This document shows, piece after piece, positions 46,008 through 53,560 of a stretch of 64,000 nucleotides of DNA; within the stretch, counting starts at the first letter, position 1; each line of letters starts with the position of its first letter. Location of the stretch: contig JADYXR010000006.1 of assembly GCA_021772095.1 (NCBI GenBank), forward strand, positions 1-64,000, in the 5' to 3' direction. This DNA is from Candidatus Obscuribacter sp. Lineage in GTDB: Bacteria > Cyanobacteriota > Vampirovibrionia > Obscuribacterales > Obscuribacteraceae. The translations under genes were made by a program, and so were the position numbers. The notes under the pieces were generated by a model. The model searched no databases, was not told the DNA's origin, and saw only the letters and a program-made list of their open reading frames with translations.

Positions 46008-46766
46008 CTACGGAATCAGTTCACCACGGCCGGTGGCTTGCAAATGCTCGCTCAAAGACGCCGGCAGATTAATACCCGCCCGCTGACCCAACGGACGGAA
46101 CTTCTTCGTCTGATTCATAATCCTCAAAGAATTGGTCGTCGTGCGCGCCTCGCCCATCGAGTCAAAAAATTTGCTCGTGCACTGCGCCATGATCAACCCG
46201 GGTCCCTGCGGCGAAAACTCAGTCACTCTTTCTTCCGTATACGAATCATGGATCTGACTGTTCGGGTAATAAAGCACGTGATAAACCCGCTGCCAGAGCG
46301 CAACGCCTTCATCATTCGCCTCGAGCAATTTCATGCCGATCGTCAATTGCGAATCCATCAGATTATCCAATTTCATATTCGAAACGAACGGCGTGATATT
46401 GCACGACCAAACCGTATTTTGCTTATCCACCTGATCGCCGAAGTGATCGGCAATCGGCGCAGTCGTCGAAGTTGGGATGGTCTGAAGCTTATCGTTGACA
46501 TGATCGTAGGATTTCATGATCCGCAAATCACCCGACATCCAGTCGCCCGCCAGCCAAAAAGGGATGGACATCCAATCGATCGCGCGTTGCCGATTGGGAT
46601 AACCGTTAAAGGCTTGACCCGGCCGAAGAGTCTCCGGCAGCTCGTCCACCGACCCGGGAAACGGCCACTTCCCAAATTCGTCGTCTGCCGGTTGGGCAAA
46701 ACCACTGGACGGCAACATAATCATTAGAGCTAATACGAGTAAGATTATCCTGAACAACATCTGCAT
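46008..46766 (-). CDS. Exported protein of unknown function, paralogue of the 38010 gene
   Basis: 252 residues with a signal peptide (about 1-25, ending GFAQP). Blocks shared with the protein at 38010-38792 (WLAGDWM, FGDQVDKQNTVWSCNITPF, LGQRAGINLPASL) define a common family. A Pro/Phe-rich region lies between the signal and the first shared block. It is divergent from the MprF-like gene, 23 bases between starts, so the two may share a promoter region. No catalytic motif is recognised. Confidence 0.7.
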   Translation of the reverse strand: MQMLFRIILLVLALMIMLPSSGFAQPADDEFGKWPFPGSVDELPETLRPGQAFNGYPNRQRAIDWMSIPFWLAGDWMSGDLRIMKSYDHVNDKLQTIPTSTTAPIADHFGDQVDKQNTVWSCNITPFVSNMKLDNLMDSQLTIGMKLLEANDEGVALWQRVYHVLYYPNSQIHDSYTEERVTEFSPQGPGLIMAQCTSKFFDSMGEARTTTNSLRIMNQTKKFRPLGQRAGINLPASLSEHLQATGRGELIP

Positions 46767-46789
46767 CCCGAAATGATTACTCTGACATT

Positions 46790-48616
46790 ATGGATCGAAA
46801 CGAAGAAATAATCGAAGAAACTGACCTGGACGATCGACCCGACGTCGATTACCAGGACAGCTCTAACATACCTCAAACGCCTCCGGATCTCACAGCAGCG
46901 CAAAAGCGCCAACTGACCCACGCCCGTTGGCCGGTCAATCTGGTCGCCACCTTCACGCTGCTAAGCGGTTTAATCGGCACCATCCAGCCGCTGGCTGCAC
47001 GAATGCACGGGCATCCCAAGATCTTCGCCGCCGTCATCCCCTATGACTACTATCACTTCGGCAAGTCGCTGCACGTTGCCTTTGGTTTGTTTCTGATCTA
47101 TCTGTCACTCAATCTTTTTAAGCGAAAAAGAAGCGCATGGCTGGCCGCCTTGATTCTTTCATTGCTGTCGGCGATTCTTCATGCCGCACAAGTAGGCGCA
47201 GAACGTTTCAACTGGATAGCCGATCGCAGTTTCAACGAAACGATACCGCTAGTTGCGGTAATCATACCGACACTAACAGTGGTGCTGCTTTTTCTCTATC
47301 GCTCGCAGTTTTCCGTCAAGAGTCAAAGGCCCAGCCTCCGAGTCGGATTGCGGAGATTGGCGCTCAGTCTCATTCTCGTGTTGACTTATGGCACGTTAGG
47401 ATTCTGGCTTCTGCAGCGCAGAGACTTCGGATTGAATTTCGAAATCGGCGAAGCGTTTCTTCGCACGCTGAGAGAAACATTTTTCCTCGGCAACCCGGAT
47501 CTTGTACCTCACAGCAAATTCGGCATCTGGTTTATCAACTCACTGCATTTGTTTGGCACGATAGCAACCGTGGTGGCAGCATACGGACTTTTCCGTCCAA
47601 TCCAATATCAGCTCTCCACGCAGCCCCGCGAGCGCGAACGTGTTCTCCAACTTTTGAAAAAGCACGGCAAAGACGCGCTCGACAATTACAAAACCCTGCC
47701 AGACAAATCATATTTTTTCCTGGAAAACGGCGCGAGTGTGATCGCATACAAAACTGTTCTGAACATCGCAATTGGGCTCGGTGACCCGGTCGGTCCAGAT
47801 CATGAAATGGAAAAGGTAACAATTGAATTTCGCAAATTTTGCCACAACAACGATTGGAAACTTGCATTCCTTCAGGTAAAACCAGACAACATCGATCTCT
47901 ACAAACGCCTTGGCCTCGACGTTCTTAAAGTAGGCGAGGAGGCGATAATCGATCTGGAAAAATTCGCTAACGAAACAATCAAAGGCAAAAATTTCAAATC
48001 GAAGTTAAAGAAATTCGACAAAGAAGGTTTCATCTTAGAGCGCCAAACCGCGCCTCACACCAAAGAATTGCTCGACACGGTCGAGTCGGTTTCCAATCAA
48101 TGGCTATCGCTTCCAGGTCGTCGCGAGCGTGGTTTTAGTCTCGGATGGTTCGATCGAGAATCGCTTGTCCACGAAACGCTGTTCATCCTCAAAGATCCCA
48201 AAGGCGAAGTGATCGCCTTCGTCAATCAAGTTCCATCCTACGCTCCAGGCGAGGCGTCAATCGACATGATGCGGCATAAGGAAGATGTCCCAAACGGCAC
48301 CATGGATTTTCTATTTACCAAATTACTGGTGGCTCTCAAAGACAACGGTTTTAAAACCTTCAACCTCGGTCTGGCTGCGCTTTCCGGTGTGGGCGATCAA
48401 CCCGATGCCAGCCTCGAAGAACGCGCCATTCACCAGATTTACGAACACATGAATCGTTTCTTTTCATACAAAGGTCTGCGCCAATATAAAAACAAATTCG
48501 GTCCGATCTGGAAGGCGAGCTACCTCGTAACCGAAGGCGGCGCACCGGGTTTAATAAAAACAGCCCTGGCGATAACCAGGGCTGGAGAATTGTCTTTAGA
48601 TGATGATGACGAGTGA
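46790..48616 (+). CDS. MprF-like membrane protein (phosphatidylglycerol lysyltransferase C-terminal domain)
   Basis: 608 residues: an acidic N-terminal tail (about 1-45), about six transmembrane helices (about 48-270), then a soluble C-terminal domain (about 285-600) of the DUF2156/MprF-C type. Markers are SYFFLENGASVIAYKTVLNIAIGLGDPVG, FGPIWKASYLV near the end, and RGFSLGWFD. MprF proteins transfer lysine or alanine from aminoacyl-tRNA to phosphatidylglycerol, changing surface charge, and flip the product. The N-terminal membrane part is shorter than in full MprF (8 or more helices), so flippase function is doubtful. No ribosome site precedes the ATG. Confidence 0.85.
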   Translation: MDRNEEIIEETDLDDRPDVDYQDSSNIPQTPPDLTAAQKRQLTHARWPVNLVATFTLLSGLIGTIQPLAARMHGHPKIFAAVIPYDYYHFGKSLHVAFGLFLIYLSLNLFKRKRSAWLAALILSLLSAILHAAQVGAERFNWIADRSFNETIPLVAVIIPTLTVVLLFLYRSQFSVKSQRPSLRVGLRRLALSLILVLTYGTLGFWLLQRRDFGLNFEIGEAFLRTLRETFFLGNPDLVPHSKFGIWFINSLHLFGTIATVVAAYGLFRPIQYQLSTQPRERERVLQLLKKHGKDALDNYKTLPDKSYFFLENGASVIAYKTVLNIAIGLGDPVGPDHEMEKVTIEFRKFCHNNDWKLAFLQVKPDNIDLYKRLGLDVLKVGEEAIIDLEKFANETIKGKNFKSKLKKFDKEGFILERQTAPHTKELLDTVESVSNQWLSLPGRRERGFSLGWFDRESLVHETLFILKDPKGEVIAFVNQVPSYAPGEASIDMMRHKEDVPNGTMDFLFTKLLVALKDNGFKTFNLGLAALSGVGDQPDASLEERAIHQIYEHMNRFFSYKGLRQYKNKFGPIWKASYLVTEGGAPGLIKTALAITRAGELSLDDDDE

Positions 48617-48618
48617 AT

Positions 48619-49287
48619 TTACCAACCGCCGCCGCCGCCGTAGTTTCTACGACCGCCGTAGCTCATGCCATAGCCGCCCATCATTCCGTAGCCGCCAGTG
48701 CTGTTGAACGTGCCGTCTTGCGGAGGTCTGCCCCATGAAGCCGCACCCATTTCGCTCTGCAGTTCGTTGAAGTAATTCATCTGCATCATCTGACTGAACT
48801 TCTGCGCGTCTTTCTTATCTTGCACGGCTTCACGCATGCCGTTGATATCGTTGCCGAGGTTGTTGATCGTCTGTTGCGTTCCACCTTGCAGACTGTTGAT
48901 AGTCGCTTGCAACTGATTGATGTATGCCATTTGTTTGGCTCTGTAAGAACTGTCACGCTTCAACCAATTTTCAAAAAATTGCAATTGGGTTGCGTCGGTC
49001 TTGCCACCATGCGCGGTGGCTTTGCTCAATTCTTGAACCTTCTTTTCGGCGAAAAGTCTGTAGGTTGCATTTTGCGCATCTTCTGTTTGAAGGTCGCGTT
49101 CTGCAACGCTTTTTTGTTGAACGTATTGTCCGACCTGGGAGTTTTTAATTCTCAACATATCCTCTTCGTCAGAGAAAATTCCCTGGTCGGCACCAGCAGC
49201 CTGTGCCGATGCAGGCGAAACGCTCGCAAACGTCAAACACATGACGACGGGAAGTCCCATCAATAAAGCTTTTTTCGCCGGGATCAT
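48619..49287 (-). CDS. Exported coiled-coil protein with Gly/Tyr-rich tail
   Basis: 222 residues with a signal peptide (about 1-28, ending ASAQA). A long helix, possibly a coiled coil, covers about 55-160 (AERDLQTEDAQNATY, LQATINSLQGGTQQTINNLG). The C-terminus (about 180-222) is Gly/Tyr/Met-rich with a GGYGMMGGYGMSYGG repeat. Such tails are usual in surface or adhesive proteins. GGAG precedes the ATG by six bases. The gene converges with the MprF-like gene two bases away. No family is recognised. Confidence 0.75.
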   Translation of the reverse strand: MIPAKKALLMGLPVVMCLTFASVSPASAQAAGADQGIFSDEEDMLRIKNSQVGQYVQQKSVAERDLQTEDAQNATYRLFAEKKVQELSKATAHGGKTDATQLQFFENWLKRDSSYRAKQMAYINQLQATINSLQGGTQQTINNLGNDINGMREAVQDKKDAQKFSQMMQMNYFNELQSEMGAASWGRPPQDGTFNSTGGYGMMGGYGMSYGGRRNYGGGGGW

Positions 49288-49439
49288 AATTTGCTCCTTG
49301 TCTCTTTACTCAACGCCCAAAATTTTCTGCCACCACTTCACTTATGCCCTGCCTTAATTTTCCTGACTCTTCTGGAATTATCGAGACTCAAGAATTTGGT
49401 CACAGCTGTACTCACAGGTTCACAATGATACACATATTT

Positions 49440-50180
49440 TCAAAGCTCGTCAGCATTAAGAATGATTAGACCGGATTTGACAAGATGCTTGGCGCCCTCT
49501 CGGAAGCTGAGATTGGAAAGCCGTTTGCGATGCTTCAGCAAAAATTTCCGCACGGCATCGGGATCGCTGTAGCTATATTCTCTCAGAGCCCAGCCAATGG
49601 CTTTCCGAATGAAAAACTCTTTCTCCTCAGCTTGACTCAAACAGTAAGAAAAAAGCCGTTTCGAGTCAGTCGCTTGCTTGTGCCTGAGCTGCGACAGAAT
49701 GGCAGAACGTCTGATCCAAAAATCGTCATCGGAAATCCATTCGTCCATGATCGGCGCGATGTCCGCGCGACATGTCATGTACAATTTCCCGACTAAATGC
49801 GGAGCCACCACATCAACCAGATCCCACCAGGCGCCTTTTCGAATCAGGCGTTCGAACAGAGGCATCGAGTCGATTGTCGCGAACGAAACAAATTCGCAGC
49901 CGTAGCCAAGCGCTAAATATTTTTCTTCGCGATGCGGCAATTTCCAAAGTTTCAGTATCGTCTTCTCGTACTCATGCCGAGACTGCGGACGAAAGTCTTT
50001 CTTGATAGCCTTCAAGATTGGCTCGCGATCGGGCTTTTGCACACCGTAGAACGGCATGTCGGTTTTCATATAGGCAGCCATAAGCGGCGCTTTGTCAGGG
50101 TCTGCGACCTTGTTTAGTTCTGATTGAACAAAATCGACGATATTGACTTTGATGGGGGCTTTTTTCGAGGTGGAGACCAT
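49440..50180 (-). CDS. AlkD-like DNA alkylation repair glycosylase
   Basis: About 246 residues from ATG 50180, which has AGGA about nine bases upstream; a start at 50210 adds 10 residues without a site. HEAT-like helices match the DNA alkylation repair (AlkC/AlkD) family: GCEFVSFATI, the key WWDLVD segment (catalytic Asp and Trp) and FFIRKAIGWALREYSYSDP. AlkD excises bulky N3- and N7-alkylated purines without base flipping. It is cytoplasmic and is followed divergently by the kinase gene at 50334. Confidence 0.88.
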   Translation of the reverse strand: MVSTSKKAPIKVNIVDFVQSELNKVADPDKAPLMAAYMKTDMPFYGVQKPDREPILKAIKKDFRPQSRHEYEKTILKLWKLPHREEKYLALGYGCEFVSFATIDSMPLFERLIRKGAWWDLVDVVAPHLVGKLYMTCRADIAPIMDEWISDDDFWIRRSAILSQLRHKQATDSKRLFSYCLSQAEEKEFFIRKAIGWALREYSYSDPDAVRKFLLKHRKRLSNLSFREGAKHLVKSGLIILNADEL

Positions 50181-50333
50181 TGCGTTTAATCCTGAACCGA
50201 GCATCGTCATTTTAGAGTTATTCTTTGAAAGATTTGAACCCTCTGGCGCCGGGTATTGTGCTTAATGGAGAGTCATGATGGACGGTAGGCGCTTGTTGCG
50301 TTTGCAGGTTGATGTAGTGAGGCACGGAGCCTG

Positions 50334-51179
50334 ATGAATCCCGGGACGATAATTTCAGAACAATATGAACTGATGGAAGAAATCGGGCGAGGACACCTTG
50401 GAATTGTTTACAAGGCACAAAAGCTCTCCGATCAAAATCTGTTCGCGATTAAAATTTTGACGAAACAAACAGACCGCGATATTCAACGATTTCAACGCGA
50501 AGTGCGTGCGGCGAGCAAATTCGATCATTCTAACATCGTGCGTGTTTACGATCTCGGTAGCACCGTAGATGGTGCCCCTTATATCGTGATGGAATTAGTC
50601 ACCGGCACCACTCTGCGCAAAGTGATTCGCACTGAAGGAAAACTTTTAGCCGAACGTTGCGTCAATATCTTCAAACAAATTTGCGATGCTCTTGCGCATC
50701 TTCACGAGGCAGGAATCGTTCACCGCGATTTGAAGCCTGCGAACATCATGATCGTCCCAAGCGGGAAGAGTGAAATCGTCAAGCTTGTCGATTTTGGTTT
50801 GGCGCTGCCGGCTGATCCGATTGCTGCCAAAGCGGAGAAGGTGACGTTGGATGGTTACGTGACCGGCACTCCAGCCTACATGAGCCCGGAGCAGTGCCTG
50901 TCAGAGCATGTCGATTCACGTTCTGATATCTACTCTTTGGGCTGTGTGATGTTCCGCGCCTTGACTGGACTGGCGCCGATTGCCGGTGCCACACCTCAAG
51001 ACACGATGACGAAACAAGTGCGCACGCCGCCTACACCATTCGCCCGTGCCGCAGGCGCCAAGGATATTCCGCCGCATTTGCAACAGGTGATTCTCAAATG
51101 TCTGGAGAAGAAACCGGACGATCGCTACCAAAATGTCACTGACCTGAAAAACGATTTATCCTTGCTGTCGGGGCGCTAA
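50334..51179 (+). CDS. Cytoplasmic Ser/Thr protein kinase
   Basis: 281 residues, a Hanks-type kinase consisting of the catalytic domain only. Motifs: Gly-rich loop IGRGHLGIVYKA, FAIKIL Lys, HRDLKPANIM, DFGLA, GTPAYMSPEQ, SDIYSLGCVMF. No transmembrane segment or sensor domain is present, so it is soluble. It lies divergent from the AlkD gene and about 105 bases upstream of the small pilin-like gene. Substrates are unknown. Confidence 0.93.
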   Translation: MNPGTIISEQYELMEEIGRGHLGIVYKAQKLSDQNLFAIKILTKQTDRDIQRFQREVRAASKFDHSNIVRVYDLGSTVDGAPYIVMELVTGTTLRKVIRTEGKLLAERCVNIFKQICDALAHLHEAGIVHRDLKPANIMIVPSGKSEIVKLVDFGLALPADPIAAKAEKVTLDGYVTGTPAYMSPEQCLSEHVDSRSDIYSLGCVMFRALTGLAPIAGATPQDTMTKQVRTPPTPFARAAGAKDIPPHLQQVILKCLEKKPDDRYQNVTDLKNDLSLLSGR

Positions 51180-51285
51180 GTACTCGCCTGGCTCGATTTT
51201 GCGTAATTTCCCTGTTGCCTACCAGGCGGCGGTTTAATATACTCGTCCTGTCCAGGCCAGACCCGGCCCATTCGACAGGTGAACA

Positions 51286-51507
51286 ATGAACAAGATCGCC
51301 AGGATTCTCCACCAATTCACAACGGAAGAAGACGGCAGTGGCAACACCGAATACGGCAACGTCTTTCTGATGTGCGCAGTGGCACTGTTCATCATCTTCG
51401 CCGCGTTTCAGGGCGGCATGGTATCAACTGTCAAAAACGTCGCCGGAGACTTCGCCAGCCAGTTCGACTCGCTGACCATCGCTGATTCCGGTCGCCCCAA
51501 TATGTAG
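51286..51507 (+). CDS. Flp-family pilin-like small membrane protein
   Basis: 73 residues. A short N-terminal leader is followed by EEDGSGNTEYGNVFLMC, which mirrors the Flp pilin motif (G..EY at the start of the hydrophobic helix), then a hydrophobic segment AVALFIIFAAFQGGM and a tail KNVAGDFASQFDSL. Flp pilins form Tad pili after cleavage by a prepilin peptidase. No Tad assembly gene is in the window, so this is an orphan. Assignment rests on motif and length. Confidence 0.6.
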   Translation: MNKIARILHQFTTEEDGSGNTEYGNVFLMCAVALFIIFAAFQGGMVSTVKNVAGDFASQFDSLTIADSGRPNM

Positions 51508-51514
51508 TTCCAAA

Positions 51515-52891
51515 CTATTCGTCAGCAATCATCTGCTTTTCGATCACTGAAGCTTCGTCGTCTCTGCCTGTTTCGCGCAGAAGTTGAGAAAGCAGATCCA
51601 TCGCTTCCAATCGACCTTCGGTGCAAGGCGTCAATCGTTCAGTAGCTTCACGCAAGAGCGGCTCTGCGCCGGCGTAATCCTGGGCATCGAACATCAATTC
51701 GGCTAGCTGAATTTTCACATCCAGCACTTCACCATCATCGTCGCCGAGTTCCTTTTTCTTGATTTCGTAACCGCGTTGGCACCACTCGATCGCCTCCGCG
51801 TGTTTACCACGATCGTTTAAAACAAGAGCGAACTCGAGCTCGAAATCAGCCACTTCAAGCGCAGCTTCGCCGTAAATCTTTTTGCGAAGAGCATAAGATT
51901 GCTCGAATAAAGGATCGGATTTTTTGTGTCTTTTTCTCGACTCGTAAAAATATGCGACTGAATCAATGGTGGCAGAATACGATTCCGGATCCTGGTCGCC
52001 GGATTTTTCTGCAATCGCCAGGGCGCGCTTGTAGAGCAGTTCTGCCTCGTCCATTTTTTGTTGACTTTCGCGAACGCGAGCTAATCCCAGATACGCACCA
52101 GCAAGCAAACTATGTTCCGGTGAATAAATTCTTTCGCCCAGTCTCAACCAGCGCTTCAACACTGGTTCGGCCTTGAGATATTCGGCTTGTTCCAATTGCG
52201 CGATCGATTGATGCTGCAACGCGGTGAACATCAAGTCGCCTTCAGGTTGTTTATCTTCCAGAATGTCGACAGCGGCCCCAAAAGCTTTTTCGGCCTCTTC
52301 GAACTCTTGTTCGGCCAGGCGGTTCTTGCCGTTGGAGATGTGGCCGTCGACTTCGCGCGCCACGTCAGGATCGAGCGCTGGTCCGCGAGACACAGGCGCC
52401 GTAGCACTGCCGAGATTGGGAATGCCGCCGGTTCCAGGCATTCCAGGAAGCGCGTCCATACCTGGTATGCCGCCCATCATTCCGGGCATTCCACCCATTC
52501 CAGGCATCCCGCCGGTCATACCGCCCATTCCAGCCAAACCACCAAGCGCGCCCATGCCGCCAAGCGCGCCGGAACCCATCAAAGCCTCAGTAACAACCTT
52601 GGTTACTTCTTCTTCCGTCGGATTCTTGCCGTACTTAACTTGCTGGATGATCAAATGAGCCATCGCCTTCGCCATCGGACGAAGCGCCGCATCGGTCTTC
52701 GGAAAGAACTTCATTGCCTGCATCATCTCTTTCGGCATGCCCGGCATCGCGCGGGCCATCTCATCCGGATTCTCAAGCGCCATCTTGAGCGACTGCAGCA
52801 TGATTTCCACCACCTCGTCCTCGCTGGCGGTTTTAATTATCTGCTTGACCTCTTCGGGAATGGACTGATTGATCTGGTTGAAATTTGTCAT
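51515..52891 (-). CDS. TPR protein with a Gly/Met/Pro-rich linker
   Basis: 458 residues from ATG 52891 (MTNFNQINQ), with GGAG upstream; an ATG at 52957 would add 22 residues. An N-terminal helical part (about 10-105) is followed by a low-complexity linker (about 105-160: repeated MPGMGGMPGM-type units) and then a TPR array (about 175-455) of the kinesin-light-chain-like type (ALAIAEKSGDQDPESYSAT). No signal peptide, so it is cytoplasmic. TPR arrays mediate protein complexes. It converges with the pilin-like gene eight bases away. Confidence 0.8.
   Translation of the reverse strand: MTNFNQINQSIPEEVKQIIKTASEDEVVEIMLQSLKMALENPDEMARAMPGMPKEMMQAMKFFPKTDAALRPMAKAMAHLIIQQVKYGKNPTEEEVTKVVTEALMGSGALGGMGALGGLAGMGGMTGGMPGMGGMPGMMGGIPGMDALPGMPGTGGIPNLGSATAPVSRGPALDPDVAREVDGHISNGKNRLAEQEFEEAEKAFGAAVDILEDKQPEGDLMFTALQHQSIAQLEQAEYLKAEPVLKRWLRLGERIYSPEHSLLAGAYLGLARVRESQQKMDEAELLYKRALAIAEKSGDQDPESYSATIDSVAYFYESRKRHKKSDPLFEQSYALRKKIYGEAALEVADFELEFALVLNDRGKHAEAIEWCQRGYEIKKKELGDDDGEVLDVKIQLAELMFDAQDYAGAEPLLREATERLTPCTEGRLEAMDLLSQLLRETGRDDEASVIEKQMIADE
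52418..52575 (-). repeat. Gly/Met/Pro low-complexity coding repeat in the TPR gene
   Basis: Short units of the GGMPGM and GMGG type are repeated in the linker of the TPR protein. They are encoded by GC-rich CCGCCCATTCCAGGCAT-like DNA on the plus strand. Confidence 0.7.
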
Positions 52892-52980
52892 ACAAAACAC
52901 TCCGAGCCGCGAACAAGCGGCAACTGACACTCCGGAAAGCACAGGCATAACCGACAAATATGGATTCTATTACGCCGGAG

Positions 52981-53457
52981 CTAAAGATTCACTATTTCAG
53001 CAACAAAATCTCCATCATTGAGACGAAGAATTGCCATAGTGTGAACGGGCTGCCTTCTCTTATCTGTCGGCGAGCCCGGGTTTAGTAACAAAAGTCCATC
53101 TTCATCCGAGCAATCGGGGATGTGCGAATGCCCATAAATAACAATTCGCGCTTTCGGAAATTGTCTGCGCATTCGTTTTCGCCGCCCATCGCGTGGACCT
53201 GAATCATGAATCACACCAATCTCGACGCCATCCAATTGCAATTCAGTATATAAAGGCAATTGCACGCCGAAATCGTTATTGCCGAGAACCGCATAAACAG
53301 CCGGCGCGCAGTGTTCCAATCGGTCCAGAATTATATTATTGACCAGATCGCCTGCATGAATGACCGCGTCTGATTTGCGAATCCACTCGTAGGCAGCCTC
53401 GGGCAAATCCTTGCCGGGTGCCTTGATATGCGTATCGGCGATGACGGAGACCAACAT
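52981..53457 (-). CDS. Metallophosphoesterase (YfcE/MJ0936-like)
   Basis: 158 residues from ATG 53457; a TTG at 53472 is an alternative. Metal-binding motifs of the calcineurin-like superfamily are all visible: ADTH, HAGDLV, GNND, VIHDSG and YGHSH. The size and order fit the small YfcE/MJ0936 phosphodiesterases, which cleave phosphodiesters, possibly nucleotide derivatives. It is cytoplasmic. The exonuclease/GIY-YIG gene lies upstream of it on the same strand, about 100 bases away. Confidence 0.92.
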   Translation of the reverse strand: MLVSVIADTHIKAPGKDLPEAAYEWIRKSDAVIHAGDLVNNIILDRLEHCAPAVYAVLGNNDFGVQLPLYTELQLDGVEIGVIHDSGPRDGRRKRMRRQFPKARIVIYGHSHIPDCSDEDGLLLLNPGSPTDKRRQPVHTMAILRLNDGDFVAEIVNL

Positions 53458-53560
53458 GTTTGCACTTATCAATCAAAACAAAACTACGATTTGATTATAG
53501 CTATTGCACAAGATAACAATGACTTTTAGAGAACAAAACAATCATGCTTGTTCGAAACGC

